A model generated the notes under the pieces. It ran no database searches. It had not been told where the DNA came from and saw only the letters and a program-made list of their open reading frames with translations. A DNA stretch of 64,000 bases, taken from Nannocystis exedens. GTDB taxonomy: Bacteria > Myxococcota_A > Polyangia > Nannocystales > Nannocystaceae. The DNA lies in contig NZ_NETK01000002.1 of assembly GCF_002343915.1 (NCBI RefSeq), positions 496,001 through 560,000 of the forward strand. The letters are read 5' to 3'. Below are positions 25,808-33,384 of the stretch, piece by piece. The stretch's first letter is position 1; each line of letters opens with the position of its first letter. The position numbers and the translations under genes are program-made.

Positions 25808-27730
25808 ATGAAGCGAACGACCAACCAGGGCAGGAGCGGCGGGCCGAAGGCGGCCACGCGGTCGCAGGGCGCCCGCCACCAGGGCAAGGCGCCGGGGCGC
25901 CGGGATCCGGCCGGGACCGAGCGTCCCGCGAGCAAGGGCGGGCCGGGACGTGCTCGCCCGGCCGGCGCGGCGGGCTCGCGGCGAACCGGCGGCGGTGCGC
26001 GCTCGGGCCCGAAAGACGGGTTCGAGAGCCGTGGCCCCGACGCCGCGGGAGCGGGCGAGGCGACTGGTCGAAAGGGCAGGTTCGAAGCGACAGGGCGTGC
26101 CGAGCATGTCCGCGGAGACAGGGCCCGCGGAGCGAGCGGCAGTCGGGGACGGGACCGGGCTACCGGCGCGGACCGTGACGCAGAGCAGGCACCCCACGGG
26201 TCGCGGTCGCGCGCTGCGGCGGAGCGCGGCGGCAAGGCTGCTCGCGGGGATCGGTCGGAGTCGGAGTCGACGCCGCGCGCGGGCAGGGCTGCCCGCGGGG
26301 ATCGGTCGGAGACGACGCCGCGGGCGGATCGGGCTGTCCGCAGGGACAGGTCGGAGGCGGCGCCGCGGGCGGATCGCTCTGTCCGCCGGGACAGGTCGGT
26401 GACCGCGGGCCGGGCTGACCGCGGGGACAGATCGACCTTTGCCGAGCGGGAAGACCGGGACACGGCGGCGCGCGGGGCGCCCGGCCGGGGTCGGGCGGCC
26501 GGCGACGACTGGACGCCGGAGCCCGCGCCGCGGCCAGCGGCCCCGCGGGGCGCCGCCGAGGGCGGGGCTGTCCGCGGGGACAGGTCGAAGCCGCGCGCGA
26601 GCGGAGCTGTCCGCGGGGACAGGTCGCAACCCGGCGCGGCGGGCCGCGGCGGGAAGGCCAGGTCGGCTGGCGCGAAGGGCAGCGCGGCGCGCGGGGCCAA
26701 GGCCCGGTCGGACAGCGCGGCGCGCGGGGCCAAGGCCCGGTCGGCTGGCGCGAAGGACAGCACGGCGCCGCGCGGGCTCACCGACGCGGTGGCGCTGCGG
26801 CAGGCCGAGCGGGCGGCCGCGGCGCGCACCGGGGCGAAGACCCGGGCGAAGAAGGGGATCGCCGCCGCCCCGGAGATCCTGCGGCCGGCCAAGGTGCGGC
26901 TGCAGAAGGCGCTGGCGGCCGCCGGCGTGACCTCGCGGCGCAAGGCCGAGGAGCTGATCGCGGCCGGCGCGATCAAGGTCAACGGCAAGCGGGTCACCGA
27001 GCTCGGCACGAAGGTCGATCCCGACCGCGACGCGATCGAGGTCCGGGGCACGCGCGTGCAGCTGGAGAAGAAGGTGTACTTCCTGCTCAACAAGCCCGAC
27101 GGGGTGGTCTGCTCGGCCGAGGGCCCGAAGGACAACGAGGGCCGGCCGACGGTGCTTTCGCTGTTCCCGGAGCTGCCGCAGCGGATCTACCCGGTCGGCC
27201 GCCTCGACTTTCACACCCGCGGCGCGCTGATCCTGACCAATGACGGCGATCTCGCGGCGGCGCTGACCCACCCGCGGCACGAGATCCCGAAGACCTACCA
27301 CGTGAAATTCCAGGGCAAGCTCACGGAGGCCGAGCTCGGGACGCTGGCCACCGGGGTCACGCTGGAGGACGGGACCGTCACCCGGCCGGCGGCCGAGGTC
27401 AGCGTCATCAAGGAGACCGCGACCAACACTTGGGTGCAGATCACCCTGCGGCAGGGCCTGAACCGGCAAATTCGCCGCATGGGCGAGGCCATCGGCAAGC
27501 CCGTGCTGAAGCTGATCCGCGTCGCCATCGGCGACGTCACCGCGGACGGACTGGCAGATGGTGAGTTTCGTCCGCTGACCCCGACCGAGGTCTACGACCT
27601 CATGGCGGCAGCTTCGCCGGCCGCGCATCCCGGCGCCCAGGCCCGGCCGCGCGCCGGAGGCGAAGATTCGGCCCCGGGTGCGGGCGGGCGGGCGCGTTCC
27701 CGGCTTGCGCCGCGGAAGCGGGCGGGGTAG
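25808..27730 (+). CDS. rluB: 23S rRNA pseudouridine synthase (RluB type) with a basic repeat N-terminus
   Basis: 640 residues. The C-terminal 280 residues are a complete RluB/RsuA-family enzyme: S4 RNA-binding domain (VRLQKALAAAGVTSRRKAEELI ... VNGKRV), then the catalytic Asp in YPVGRLDFHTRGALILTNDG, then KTYHVKFQG and RQIRRMGEAIGKPVLKLIRV. It isomerises a uridine in 23S rRNA. The N-terminal 340 residues are Arg/Gly/Ala-rich, built partly from PRADRAVRRDRSEAA-like units of about 15 residues carrying in-frame palindromes (CTGTCCGCGGGGACAG). Basic disordered extensions occur in myxobacterial RluB, but the palindrome-built repeats are notable. An internal GTG at about 26788 is an alternative start. 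Confidence 0.9.
   Translation: MKRTTNQGRSGGPKAATRSQGARHQGKAPGRRDPAGTERPASKGGPGRARPAGAAGSRRTGGGARSGPKDGFESRGPDAAGAGEATGRKGRFEATGRAEHVRGDRARGASGSRGRDRATGADRDAEQAPHGSRSRAAAERGGKAARGDRSESESTPRAGRAARGDRSETTPRADRAVRRDRSEAAPRADRSVRRDRSVTAGRADRGDRSTFAEREDRDTAARGAPGRGRAAGDDWTPEPAPRPAAPRGAAEGGAVRGDRSKPRASGAVRGDRSQPGAAGRGGKARSAGAKGSAARGAKARSDSAARGAKARSAGAKDSTAPRGLTDAVALRQAERAAAARTGAKTRAKKGIAAAPEILRPAKVRLQKALAAAGVTSRRKAEELIAAGAIKVNGKRVTELGTKVDPDRDAIEVRGTRVQLEKKVYFLLNKPDGVVCSAEGPKDNEGRPTVLSLFPELPQRIYPVGRLDFHTRGALILTNDGDLAAALTHPRHEIPKTYHVKFQGKLTEAELGTLATGVTLEDGTVTRPAAEVSVIKETATNTWVQITLRQGLNRQIRRMGEAIGKPVLKLIRVAIGDVTADGLADGEFRPLTPTEVYDLMAAASPAAHPGAQARPRAGGEDSAPGAGGRARSRLAPRKRAG
26334..26622 (+). repeat. In-frame palindrome repeats in the rluB N-terminal extension
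   Basis: CTGTCCGCAGGGACAG at 26334-26349, CTGTCCGCCGGGACAG at 26379-26394, CTGACCGCGGGGACAG at 26415-26430, CTGTCCGCGGGGACAG at 26568-26583 and again at 26607-26622. Decayed versions lie just upstream (GCTCGCGGGGATCGG, GCCCGCGGGGATCGG). All are read A-V-R-x-D-R-S or similar. Confidence 0.85.
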
Positions 27731-27733
27731 TGT
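27705..27733 (+). promoter_or_regulatory. Possible promoter of rpsN-rpmE2
   Basis: TTGCGC (27705-27710), 17-base spacer, TAGTGT (27728-27733), overlapping the rluB stop codon. The match to consensus is modest. I see no clear Zur-like inverted repeat upstream of rpsN. Confidence 0.4.
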
Positions 27734-27795
27734 CCGCGCCCGCTCGTCGTTCAGGACCCGCAGGGTCGTGAAGACAATTTCCGCCAGGACTTCGT

Positions 27796-28101
27796 ATGGC
27801 CAAGAACTCTCAAGTTTTGCGCGACCAGAAGCGCGACAAGCTGATCAGCAAGTACGCTGCCCGCCGCGGCGAGCTGCGCGACAAGCTCAAGGATCCGAAC
27901 ATCGATCTCGAGGACAAGCTCGCGATCTCGGCGCAGCTCACCAAGCTGCCCCTCAACTCGTGCCCGACCCGCAAGACCCGGCGCTGCATGCTGACGGGCC
28001 GCTCCAAGGCGGTCTATCGCAAGTTCGGCCTGAGCCGGAACATGCTCCGCGAGCTCGCCCTCAAGGGTGAACTGCCGGGCGTGACCAAGTCGAGCTGGTG
28101 A
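27796..28101 (+). CDS. rpsN: 30S ribosomal protein S14 (zinc-free type)
   Basis: 101 residues: MAKNSQVLRDQKRDKLISKY, then LPLNSCPTRKTRRCMLTGRSKAVYRKFGLSRNMLRELALKGELPGVTKSSW. S14 binds 16S rRNA in the 30S head. The 101-residue length and absence of the CxxC-x12-CxxC zinc ribbon identify the longer, zinc-independent (C-) form. It is followed after 25 bases by a type B L31, also zinc-free. In many bacteria such pairs are induced by zinc starvation via Zur, but here they could be the only copies. That cannot be decided from this window. Confidence 0.95.
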   Translation: MAKNSQVLRDQKRDKLISKYAARRGELRDKLKDPNIDLEDKLAISAQLTKLPLNSCPTRKTRRCMLTGRSKAVYRKFGLSRNMLRELALKGELPGVTKSSW

Positions 28102-28126
28102 ATTCGTCGCCCGCCGCAGGAGAGTC

Positions 28127-28495
28127 ATGAAGTCCGGAATCCATCCCAGCTACCGCAAGGTCCTGTTCGTCGACGCCGCCTCGGGTGACGAGTGGGTGTC
28201 CTACTCGACGATGACCGGCAGCGACACGCGCTCGCACAAGGGCGAGGAACTCCCGGTCGTCCGCGTCGACATCTCGTCGTTCAGCCATCCGTTCTGGACC
28301 GGTCAATCGCGCGAGGTCGACACCGAGGGCCGCATGGACCGCTTCCGCCGCCGCTACGGCGTCAAGGGCGGGGCCTCGGCTGCTCCGGCCCCTGCCAAGC
28401 CGGCCGCCGCTGCCCCTGCCGCCGCCGCCCCGGCGCCCGCGAAGGCCGAGGCCGCTGCGCCCGCCAAGCCCGCCGGCAAGGCGAAGAAGAAGTAA
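28127..28495 (+). CDS. rpmE2: 50S ribosomal protein L31 type B with Ala/Pro/Lys tail
   Basis: 122 residues. Residues 1-82 are L31 type B: MKSGIHPSYRKVLFVDAASG, STMTGSDTR, and SHPFWTGQSREVDTEGRMDRFRRRYG. There is no zinc-binding CxxC, the mark of type B. Residues 83-122 are an Ala/Pro/Lys-rich tail (AAAPAAAAPAPAKAEAAAP, ending KAKKK), longer than usual and probably disordered and rRNA-binding. AGGAGAGTC just before the ATG is the ribosome site. A strong hairpin follows the stop. Confidence 0.93.
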   Translation: MKSGIHPSYRKVLFVDAASGDEWVSYSTMTGSDTRSHKGEELPVVRVDISSFSHPFWTGQSREVDTEGRMDRFRRRYGVKGGASAAPAPAKPAAAAPAAAAPAPAKAEAAAPAKPAGKAKKK

Positions 28496-28531
28496 CCCGT
28501 CGGACCCCACACGGTCCGGTGACGAGCTCCA

Positions 28532-28563
28532 CGCGCGTCACGACCCTCCGGTCGTGATGCGCG
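28532..28563 (+). terminator. Hairpin after rpmE2
   Basis: CGCGCGTCACGAC (28532-28544) pairs with GTCGTGATGCGCG (28551-28563) through 13 positions with one G-T wobble and a 6-base loop. It is followed by TTCGCTTT rather than a clean T-run. Likely the rpsN-rpmE2 terminator. Confidence 0.55.
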
Positions 28564-28640
28564 TTCGCTTTGGGTCGATCGCGCCGCACGCTCGCGTGCT
28601 GGCGGCTCACACGCGCGCTCGTCCGCGGACATCGAGCGCG

Positions 28641-28759
28641 TGCGCGAGCGACGTCGGCGACGCTGAGGTCATGCGCGAGCGCTGTCGGCGACGCTGAGGT
28701 CGTGCGCGAGCGCCGTCGGCGACGCTGAAGTCATGCGCGAGCGCCGTCGGCGACGCCAG
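28641..28759. repeat. 31-bp tandem repeat, about 3.8 copies
   Basis: Units start at 28641, 28672, 28703 and 28734, each close to TGCGCGAGCG-nCGTCGGCGACGCTGAGGTCA with 1-3 changes. The 31-base period is not a multiple of three, so the array is not coding. It lies in the gap between rpmE2 and the convergent fabH. Confidence 0.85.
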
Positions 28760-29227
28760 CACATGGTTTTCGGGACATGTCCTTCGTGCCTCGCGCCCGG
28801 CCCGGCGTGAGCGCAGGGCCGGGGCCGCGGCCGCGGCCCCGGAGGGCGGCGGCGCAGCAGGAAGACGTGGCGCGTGCTCATCGCCTCGGGCCTCGTGCTC
28901 GCGCCTCGAGCTCTGCTGCTGCCTTTCAACTCCCGGATCGGCGCGGTTCCCGGCCCGGCGACAGCGGCAGGGTTCGAGGCGATGACCTCGGCTCGCATGG
29001 GCCGACCGCCGGGCGAGCGAGCGTCACATGTCCTGAAGACCAGACCCACGCAGGGCGGGCGAGCGGTGGTGCGAGACGATGCAGCGCTCTCGTGCCGGAG
29101 CCGCGCCTCCGCGGCCCGGGCTCCAGGCGCACCGGGACGGTGAATCGGCCGCAGGCTCACGCTCGAGGGAGCCGGGGGACCGACTGGGCGCCGCTGCGGC
29201 GCGGTCACGTCCGCCGCGGGCTCGCGC
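28760..29227. other. Gene-free gap with palindrome copies
   Basis: ACATGGTTTTCGGGACATGT at 28761-28780 and ACATGTCCTGAAGACCAG at about 29028 belong to the dispersed palindrome family. Open frames exist on both strands but have no recognisable protein features and an unconstrained composition, so I call no gene here. Confidence 0.6.
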
Positions 29228-30208
29228 TCACACGCGCAGGACCTGAGCGGCCCAGGTGAAGCCGGTGCCGAAGGCCGTCATCGCCACGAGGTCGCCGTCC
29301 TTCAGTCGTCCGGCGGCGCGGGCCTCGTCGAGAGCGACGGGGATCGTCGCGGCCGACATGTTGCCGTAGCGATCGACGATCGACACCATCTTCGCCGGAG
29401 CGATCGCGGTGCGGGCTCGCGTCGCCTCCATGATGCGCGTGTTGGCCTGGTGCGGGATGAGCAGCGTGACGTCCTCGGGCGTCACGCCGGCGCGCTTCAA
29501 AGCCTCGATCGCGCCCTCGCTCATGGCGGTCACGGCGTGCTTGAACACCGTGTTGCCTTCCATGTGGACGGTGTGCGCCCGGGCGGCGACGCTCTCGGCG
29601 CTGGCCGGCTGACGCGTGCCGCCGGCGGGTTGGTAGAGCACCCGGGCGAGCGTTCCGTCGGCGCCCCAGGCCGAGCCGAGCAGGCCGCGATCTTCTTCGC
29701 AGGCCGTGAGGATCGCCGCACCCGCGCCGTCGCCGAACAGCACGCAGGTGCTGCGGTCCTCCCAGTTCACGACCTTGCTCATCACCTCGGCGCCGACGAC
29801 CGCGGCGGTGCGGGCGCCTCCGCCGGCGATCAGGCTGGCCGCGAGCTCCATGCCGTACAACCAACCGGAGCAGCCGGCGCTGACGTCGAAGGCCGCCGGC
29901 CCGCGCAGGCCGAGCTTGTGCTGCACCCAGCACGCGGTCGACGGGAACAGCGTGTCCGGGGTGGACGTGGCGACGATGAGGACGTCGAGCGCGTCGGGCT
30001 CGAGGCCCGCCGCGCCGCACGCCGAGAGCAGCGCCTCGGCGGCGAGGTCGGAGGTCGCAACTTCGGGTGCCGCGATCCGGCGCTCACGAATTCCGGTCCG
30101 CTCGACGATCCACTGATCCGTGGTGTCGATCATCGTCTCGAGCTCGGCGTTCGTCAGCACCCGCGGCGGCAGGGCGCGCGCCGTGGCGAGGATCTTGAAC
30201 CGACGCAT
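29228..30208 (-). CDS. fabH: Beta-ketoacyl-ACP synthase III
   Basis: 326 residues. FabH condenses an acyl-CoA starter with malonyl-ACP to begin fatty acid synthesis. The catalytic triad is visible: Cys in FDVSAGCSGWLYG (near residue 117), His in LLIPHQANTRI and Asn in YGNMSAATIPVAL. N-terminal segments DTTDQWIVERTGIRERR and DLAAEALLSACGAAGLEPD, plus GDGAGAAIL, are standard. It stands alone, without plsX, fabD or fabG next to it, so it may serve a special acyl primer (branched or secondary metabolite) instead of being the sole FabH; that is inference. A predicted promoter lies 7 bases upstream. Confidence 0.92.
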   Translation of the reverse strand: MRRFKILATARALPPRVLTNAELETMIDTTDQWIVERTGIRERRIAAPEVATSDLAAEALLSACGAAGLEPDALDVLIVATSTPDTLFPSTACWVQHKLGLRGPAAFDVSAGCSGWLYGMELAASLIAGGGARTAAVVGAEVMSKVVNWEDRSTCVLFGDGAGAAILTACEEDRGLLGSAWGADGTLARVLYQPAGGTRQPASAESVAARAHTVHMEGNTVFKHAVTAMSEGAIEALKRAGVTPEDVTLLIPHQANTRIMEATRARTAIAPAKMVSIVDRYGNMSAATIPVALDEARAAGRLKDGDLVAMTAFGTGFTWAAQVLRV

Positions 30209-30215
30209 GCGTCAC

Positions 30216-30245
30216 CTGCTAGCTCACCCTGCGACTGCGCGGCAA
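30216..30245 (-). promoter_or_regulatory. Predicted promoter of fabH
   Basis: Minus strand -35 TTGCCG (30245-30240), 18-base spacer, -10 TAGCAG (30221-30216), then 7 bases to the ATG at 30208: leaderless geometry. Confidence 0.5.
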
Positions 30246-30313
30246 TCGAGGAGGATGTGCGGCAGCGCCGGCCGCGACGCGATGGAGCCAACACACGCCC
30301 TTTTGCACGCAAT

Positions 30314-30357
30314 TGCCGGGATATGGCCCCGGGCTGGTACAGTACCGGGGCCATTTT
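30314..30357 (+). promoter_or_regulatory. Perfect 10-bp inverted repeat upstream of the TPR lipoprotein gene
   Basis: ATGGCCCCGG (30323-30332) is exactly complementary to CCGGGGCCAT (30345-30354) across 12 bases, and TTTT follows. It can be read as an intrinsic terminator in the leader, or as an operator: TTGCCG (30314-30319) and TACAGT (30338-30343) with an 18-base spacer would place a promoter over it. The start codon is at 30371. Confidence 0.55.
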
Positions 30358-30370
30358 GCCCCTCGCCCGT

Positions 30371-32062
30371 ATGCGCTCTCCTCTCTCTGTCTGCGCAACT
30401 CTCCTGGCGGCCTCGACCTTCGTCGCGTGCGCCTCGTCGCTCGACAAGGCCCGTGTCGCCCGCAACGCGAACGATGACGTCAGGGCCGAGCAGTACCTCC
30501 GCAAGTCGATGGCGAGCGATCCCGAGGACCGCGCCGCGGCCCAGCGTGAATTGGCGTCGCTCAAGTTCGCCCAAGCGCAGGCCAAGGCCAAGCAAGATCC
30601 CGCGGCCGCCGAGAAGCTGGTGCGTGAGAGCCTGACGCTGGCCCCCGATGACGAGAAGGCCGTCGATCTCCTCGGGCGCGTCATTCACGCGCAGGGCCGC
30701 CTCGACGAGGCGATCCAGGTGCTCGGCGAGGGCGACGGCAAGGCCTGCGACATGTGCAAGCGCTACCTCTCGGTGCTGCTGCTCGAGCGGGCCGGCAAGC
30801 GCGAGGCCGCCAAGGACTTCGAGGGGGCGCGCGCCGATTACTCGCGGGCGACCGAGCTGATCCCCGACGCCGCGACCGCGCTGGCCGTCGCGCGCACCAG
30901 CGAGCAGCTCGGCGACCTCGAGGGCATGACGCGCGCGATCGAGAAGGCGGTGCCGCTGATCCGCCCCGAAGACACCGCCGCCCAGACGGAATTCCTCGGC
31001 TTCCGCGAGCGAACCGTGCTGGCCGCGGCGGCCCGCGGCGACGTCGCCACCTGCGATCGCTGGCTCAACTACTTCCCGCCCGGGGCAGGCGGCGACGGCT
31101 GGTACGTGTTGCAGCTGCGCGTCGCGCAGGAGCTGTACCGCCAGAAGAAGGTCGACGTCGCCATCACCCGCGCGCGGCACATGCTCGGCTCGACGCACGC
31201 CGACACGCTGCCGGCCAACCGCAAGACCGAGTTCCAGCGCTTCCTGGCCGACATCTATCGCCTGCAGGGCGTCGGCTACCTGCGCGAGGGCAAGCTCGCC
31301 GAGGCCGACGACAACTTCCGGCTGGCGATGGAGTACGCGCCGACCGACGACAAGATCAAGCTGTTGCGGGCGCTGGCGATCGGCGGCAACCACGAGACCG
31401 AGAAGGCGATCCAGGTGGTGAAGGCGCTGCCCAAGGAGACCAAGGGGCACGCGGAGGTGATGGCGATCCTCGAGAGCATGCAGGTCGCCGATCGCCTGGC
31501 CGAGGGCGACGTCGAGGGGGCCAAGGCCGCGCTCGCGCGCGCGCAGGCGGCCAGCGCGGAGACGCCCGAGGTCCACGTGGCGATGGCCGAGATGCTCGTC
31601 ATCACCCCGGCCGCGGGCGTGAACAAGGGCATCGTCCGCCAGCTCAAGAAGAGCGGGATCGTCAAGTACCCCAACGACGAGGTCAACCGCTACGGCGAGG
31701 CCCTGTCGGAGCTGGCGTGGGCGCGCGAACAAGCGCGCGGGCTCGGCGAGGGCTACCTGTTCCGCGGGCCCGGGATCGACGCGCGCATGGCCAACCTCGA
31801 CCGTCAGCTGCGGGCCTTTTACCCGTTCCCGGTCGAGTTCAACGCCGACAGCACGGCGATCCTGAAGATCCGCTTCAAGAGCGGCGCGGCCGGCGAGGTC
31901 GGGGTCAAGACCGACAGCGGAGAGCAGACGATCCGCGTTCCCGCGGGCAGCGAGGGCGCCGAGGTCACCGTGCGCGACCCGGGCCTGACTTACTTCCGAA
32001 TCAACGGCAAGGTCTCCAGCTTCGTGACCGAGCCCTACACCCGGGTGACGATCGACCTGTGA
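30371..32062 (+). CDS. TPR-repeat lipoprotein
   Basis: 563 residues from the ATG at 30371. A lipoprotein signal (MRSPLSVCATLLAASTFVAC) ends in the lipobox FVAC at residue 20. The body is alpha-helical with TPR-like pairs: ARNANDDVRAEQYLRKSMASD, LVRESLTLAPDDEKAVDLLG, REGKLAEADDNFRLAMEYAP. The last 90 residues are a small beta-domain (FNADSTAILKIRFKSGAAGE ... YTRVTIDL). It should be anchored in the envelope as a scaffold or assembly factor. The gene is divergent from fabH and upstream of the kinase-FHA gene. No specific function is recognisable. Confidence 0.8.
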   Translation: MRSPLSVCATLLAASTFVACASSLDKARVARNANDDVRAEQYLRKSMASDPEDRAAAQRELASLKFAQAQAKAKQDPAAAEKLVRESLTLAPDDEKAVDLLGRVIHAQGRLDEAIQVLGEGDGKACDMCKRYLSVLLLERAGKREAAKDFEGARADYSRATELIPDAATALAVARTSEQLGDLEGMTRAIEKAVPLIRPEDTAAQTEFLGFRERTVLAAAARGDVATCDRWLNYFPPGAGGDGWYVLQLRVAQELYRQKKVDVAITRARHMLGSTHADTLPANRKTEFQRFLADIYRLQGVGYLREGKLAEADDNFRLAMEYAPTDDKIKLLRALAIGGNHETEKAIQVVKALPKETKGHAEVMAILESMQVADRLAEGDVEGAKAALARAQAASAETPEVHVAMAEMLVITPAAGVNKGIVRQLKKSGIVKYPNDEVNRYGEALSELAWAREQARGLGEGYLFRGPGIDARMANLDRQLRAFYPFPVEFNADSTAILKIRFKSGAAGEVGVKTDSGEQTIRVPAGSEGAEVTVRDPGLTYFRINGKVSSFVTEPYTRVTIDL

Positions 32063-32141
32063 TGCTCGCGCCGCTGAGCCCGCCGACTGCCGGCGCCGAT
32101 CGGCGCTGCACGGCGGGCGGGGCCTGATAGACTCGCCGGCG

Positions 32142-33374
32142 ATGCAGTCCTGTCCCTATCGCAAGATCCGTCCGCTGGGCGAGGGGTCGATGGGGGACGT
32201 GCACCTGTGCGTCGACGTGCAGCAGCGCCGCCTGGTCGTTGTCAAGTGGCTGCGGGCTGAGCTGCACGAGGGCAGCCAGGCGGCGGTCCGGTTCCGACGC
32301 GAGGCCGAGCTGATGGCGGGGGCCAATTTCCCCGGCGTCATCAAGGTCGAGGAGTGGGGCCTCGACGAGTTCGGTCGCACGTGGATGGCGATGGAGTTCG
32401 TCGACGGGCTCATGCCGTCGGCGGTGATCGGGCCCGGTGATTGTTGGTCGGTGCATCGCTTGCTGGCCGGGGTGGGCCAGGGCCTCGACGACCTCCACGG
32501 CCTCGGCGTGGTCCACCGCGACCTCAAGCCCGAGAACGTGCTGCTGCGGAGCTCGGTCGACGGCTGGGAGCCGGTGATCATCGACCTCGGGATCGCCAAG
32601 TGGCTGGCGCAGGAGACCGCGACCGCGAGCGGCTCGGTGTTCGGCACGCCGCACTACATGAGCCCGGAGCAGTGCCGCGACACCAAGCACGTCGGGCCGG
32701 CGACCGACCGTTACGCCGTCGCCGTCATCATCTTCGAGCTGCTGGCCGGGCGGCGCCCGTTCGAGGGTCGGACGATCCCGGAGCTCTTGCGGCAGCACCT
32801 CGAGTCGCCGGTGCCGGAGCTGCAGATCCCCAAGCGCGTGCGCTCCGGGGCGATCCGCGACACCGCGGCCAAGGCGACCTATCCGTCGCCCAACCTCGAC
32901 GCGTTCATGCGCAAGGCGATGGCCAAGGAGCCGCGGCTGCGGTTCGGCAGCGGGCGCGAGATGGCGACCGAGTTCGAGCGCGCGGCCAAGGCCGACGGGC
33001 TGTGGGAGGTCCCTGACCCTTCGGACATGACGCCGCTGTTCCCGGCGCTGACCCACCCGATGGCCGAGATCATCATCGACGGCGAGTCGCGCCAGCGCTT
33101 CGACGTGCGCCACGGGCCGCTGGTGCTCGGGCGCCACGAGTCGTGCCAGGTGGTGCTCGGCTCGCCGCGGCTCAGCCGCCTGCACGCGTGCGTGTACCTG
33201 CACCGCGGGCGCGTGTGGGCCGCCGACCTGCACAGCCAGAACGGCACGCTGTTCCAGGGCCGCGCGCTCCAGCCCGGCGTGCCGATGCCGTTCCCGCCGG
33301 GCGGCCAGACCGCCGTGTTCACGCTCTACAACCGCAACATCGCCGTCCGCCTGTGCACCACCACGGGGCCGTGA
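32142..33374 (+). CDS. Ser/Thr protein kinase with C-terminal FHA domain
   Basis: 410 residues. Kinase domain at residues 5-280: glycine loop LGEGSMGDVHL, Lys in VVKWLR, HRDLKPENVLL catalytic loop, IIDLGIAKW (DLG in place of DFG; the Asp is kept), activation segment GTPHYMSPEQC. FHA domain at residues 310-400: LVLGRHESCQVVLGSPRLSRLHA then SQNGTLFQGR, which bind phosphothreonine. There is no transmembrane segment, so the kinase is cytosolic, and kinase-FHA fusions often phosphorylate and bind their own pathway partners. A TAGACT -10 lies 8 bases before the ATG. PDPSDMTP in the linker coincides with a degenerate palindrome at 33012-33029. Confidence 0.92.
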   Translation: MQSCPYRKIRPLGEGSMGDVHLCVDVQQRRLVVVKWLRAELHEGSQAAVRFRREAELMAGANFPGVIKVEEWGLDEFGRTWMAMEFVDGLMPSAVIGPGDCWSVHRLLAGVGQGLDDLHGLGVVHRDLKPENVLLRSSVDGWEPVIIDLGIAKWLAQETATASGSVFGTPHYMSPEQCRDTKHVGPATDRYAVAVIIFELLAGRRPFEGRTIPELLRQHLESPVPELQIPKRVRSGAIRDTAAKATYPSPNLDAFMRKAMAKEPRLRFGSGREMATEFERAAKADGLWEVPDPSDMTPLFPALTHPMAEIIIDGESRQRFDVRHGPLVLGRHESCQVVLGSPRLSRLHACVYLHRGRVWAADLHSQNGTLFQGRALQPGVPMPFPPGGQTAVFTLYNRNIAVRLCTTTGP

Positions 33375-33384
33375 GCGCGCGGTC

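Noticed and set aside
21709..27628. Two very long minus-strand frames opposite scpA, scpB and rluB
   Set aside because: They mirror the repeat-rich plus-strand genes, have no recognisable domains, and ScpA, ScpB and RluB domains are unambiguous on the plus strand.
28641..28759. CRISPR array
   Set aside because: The units are contiguous without spacers, degenerate, and no cas genes are present in the window.
28669..29208. Possible minus-strand gene after rpmE2
   Set aside because: It runs through the non-triplet 31-bp tandem array and palindromes, has no ribosome site and no protein features.
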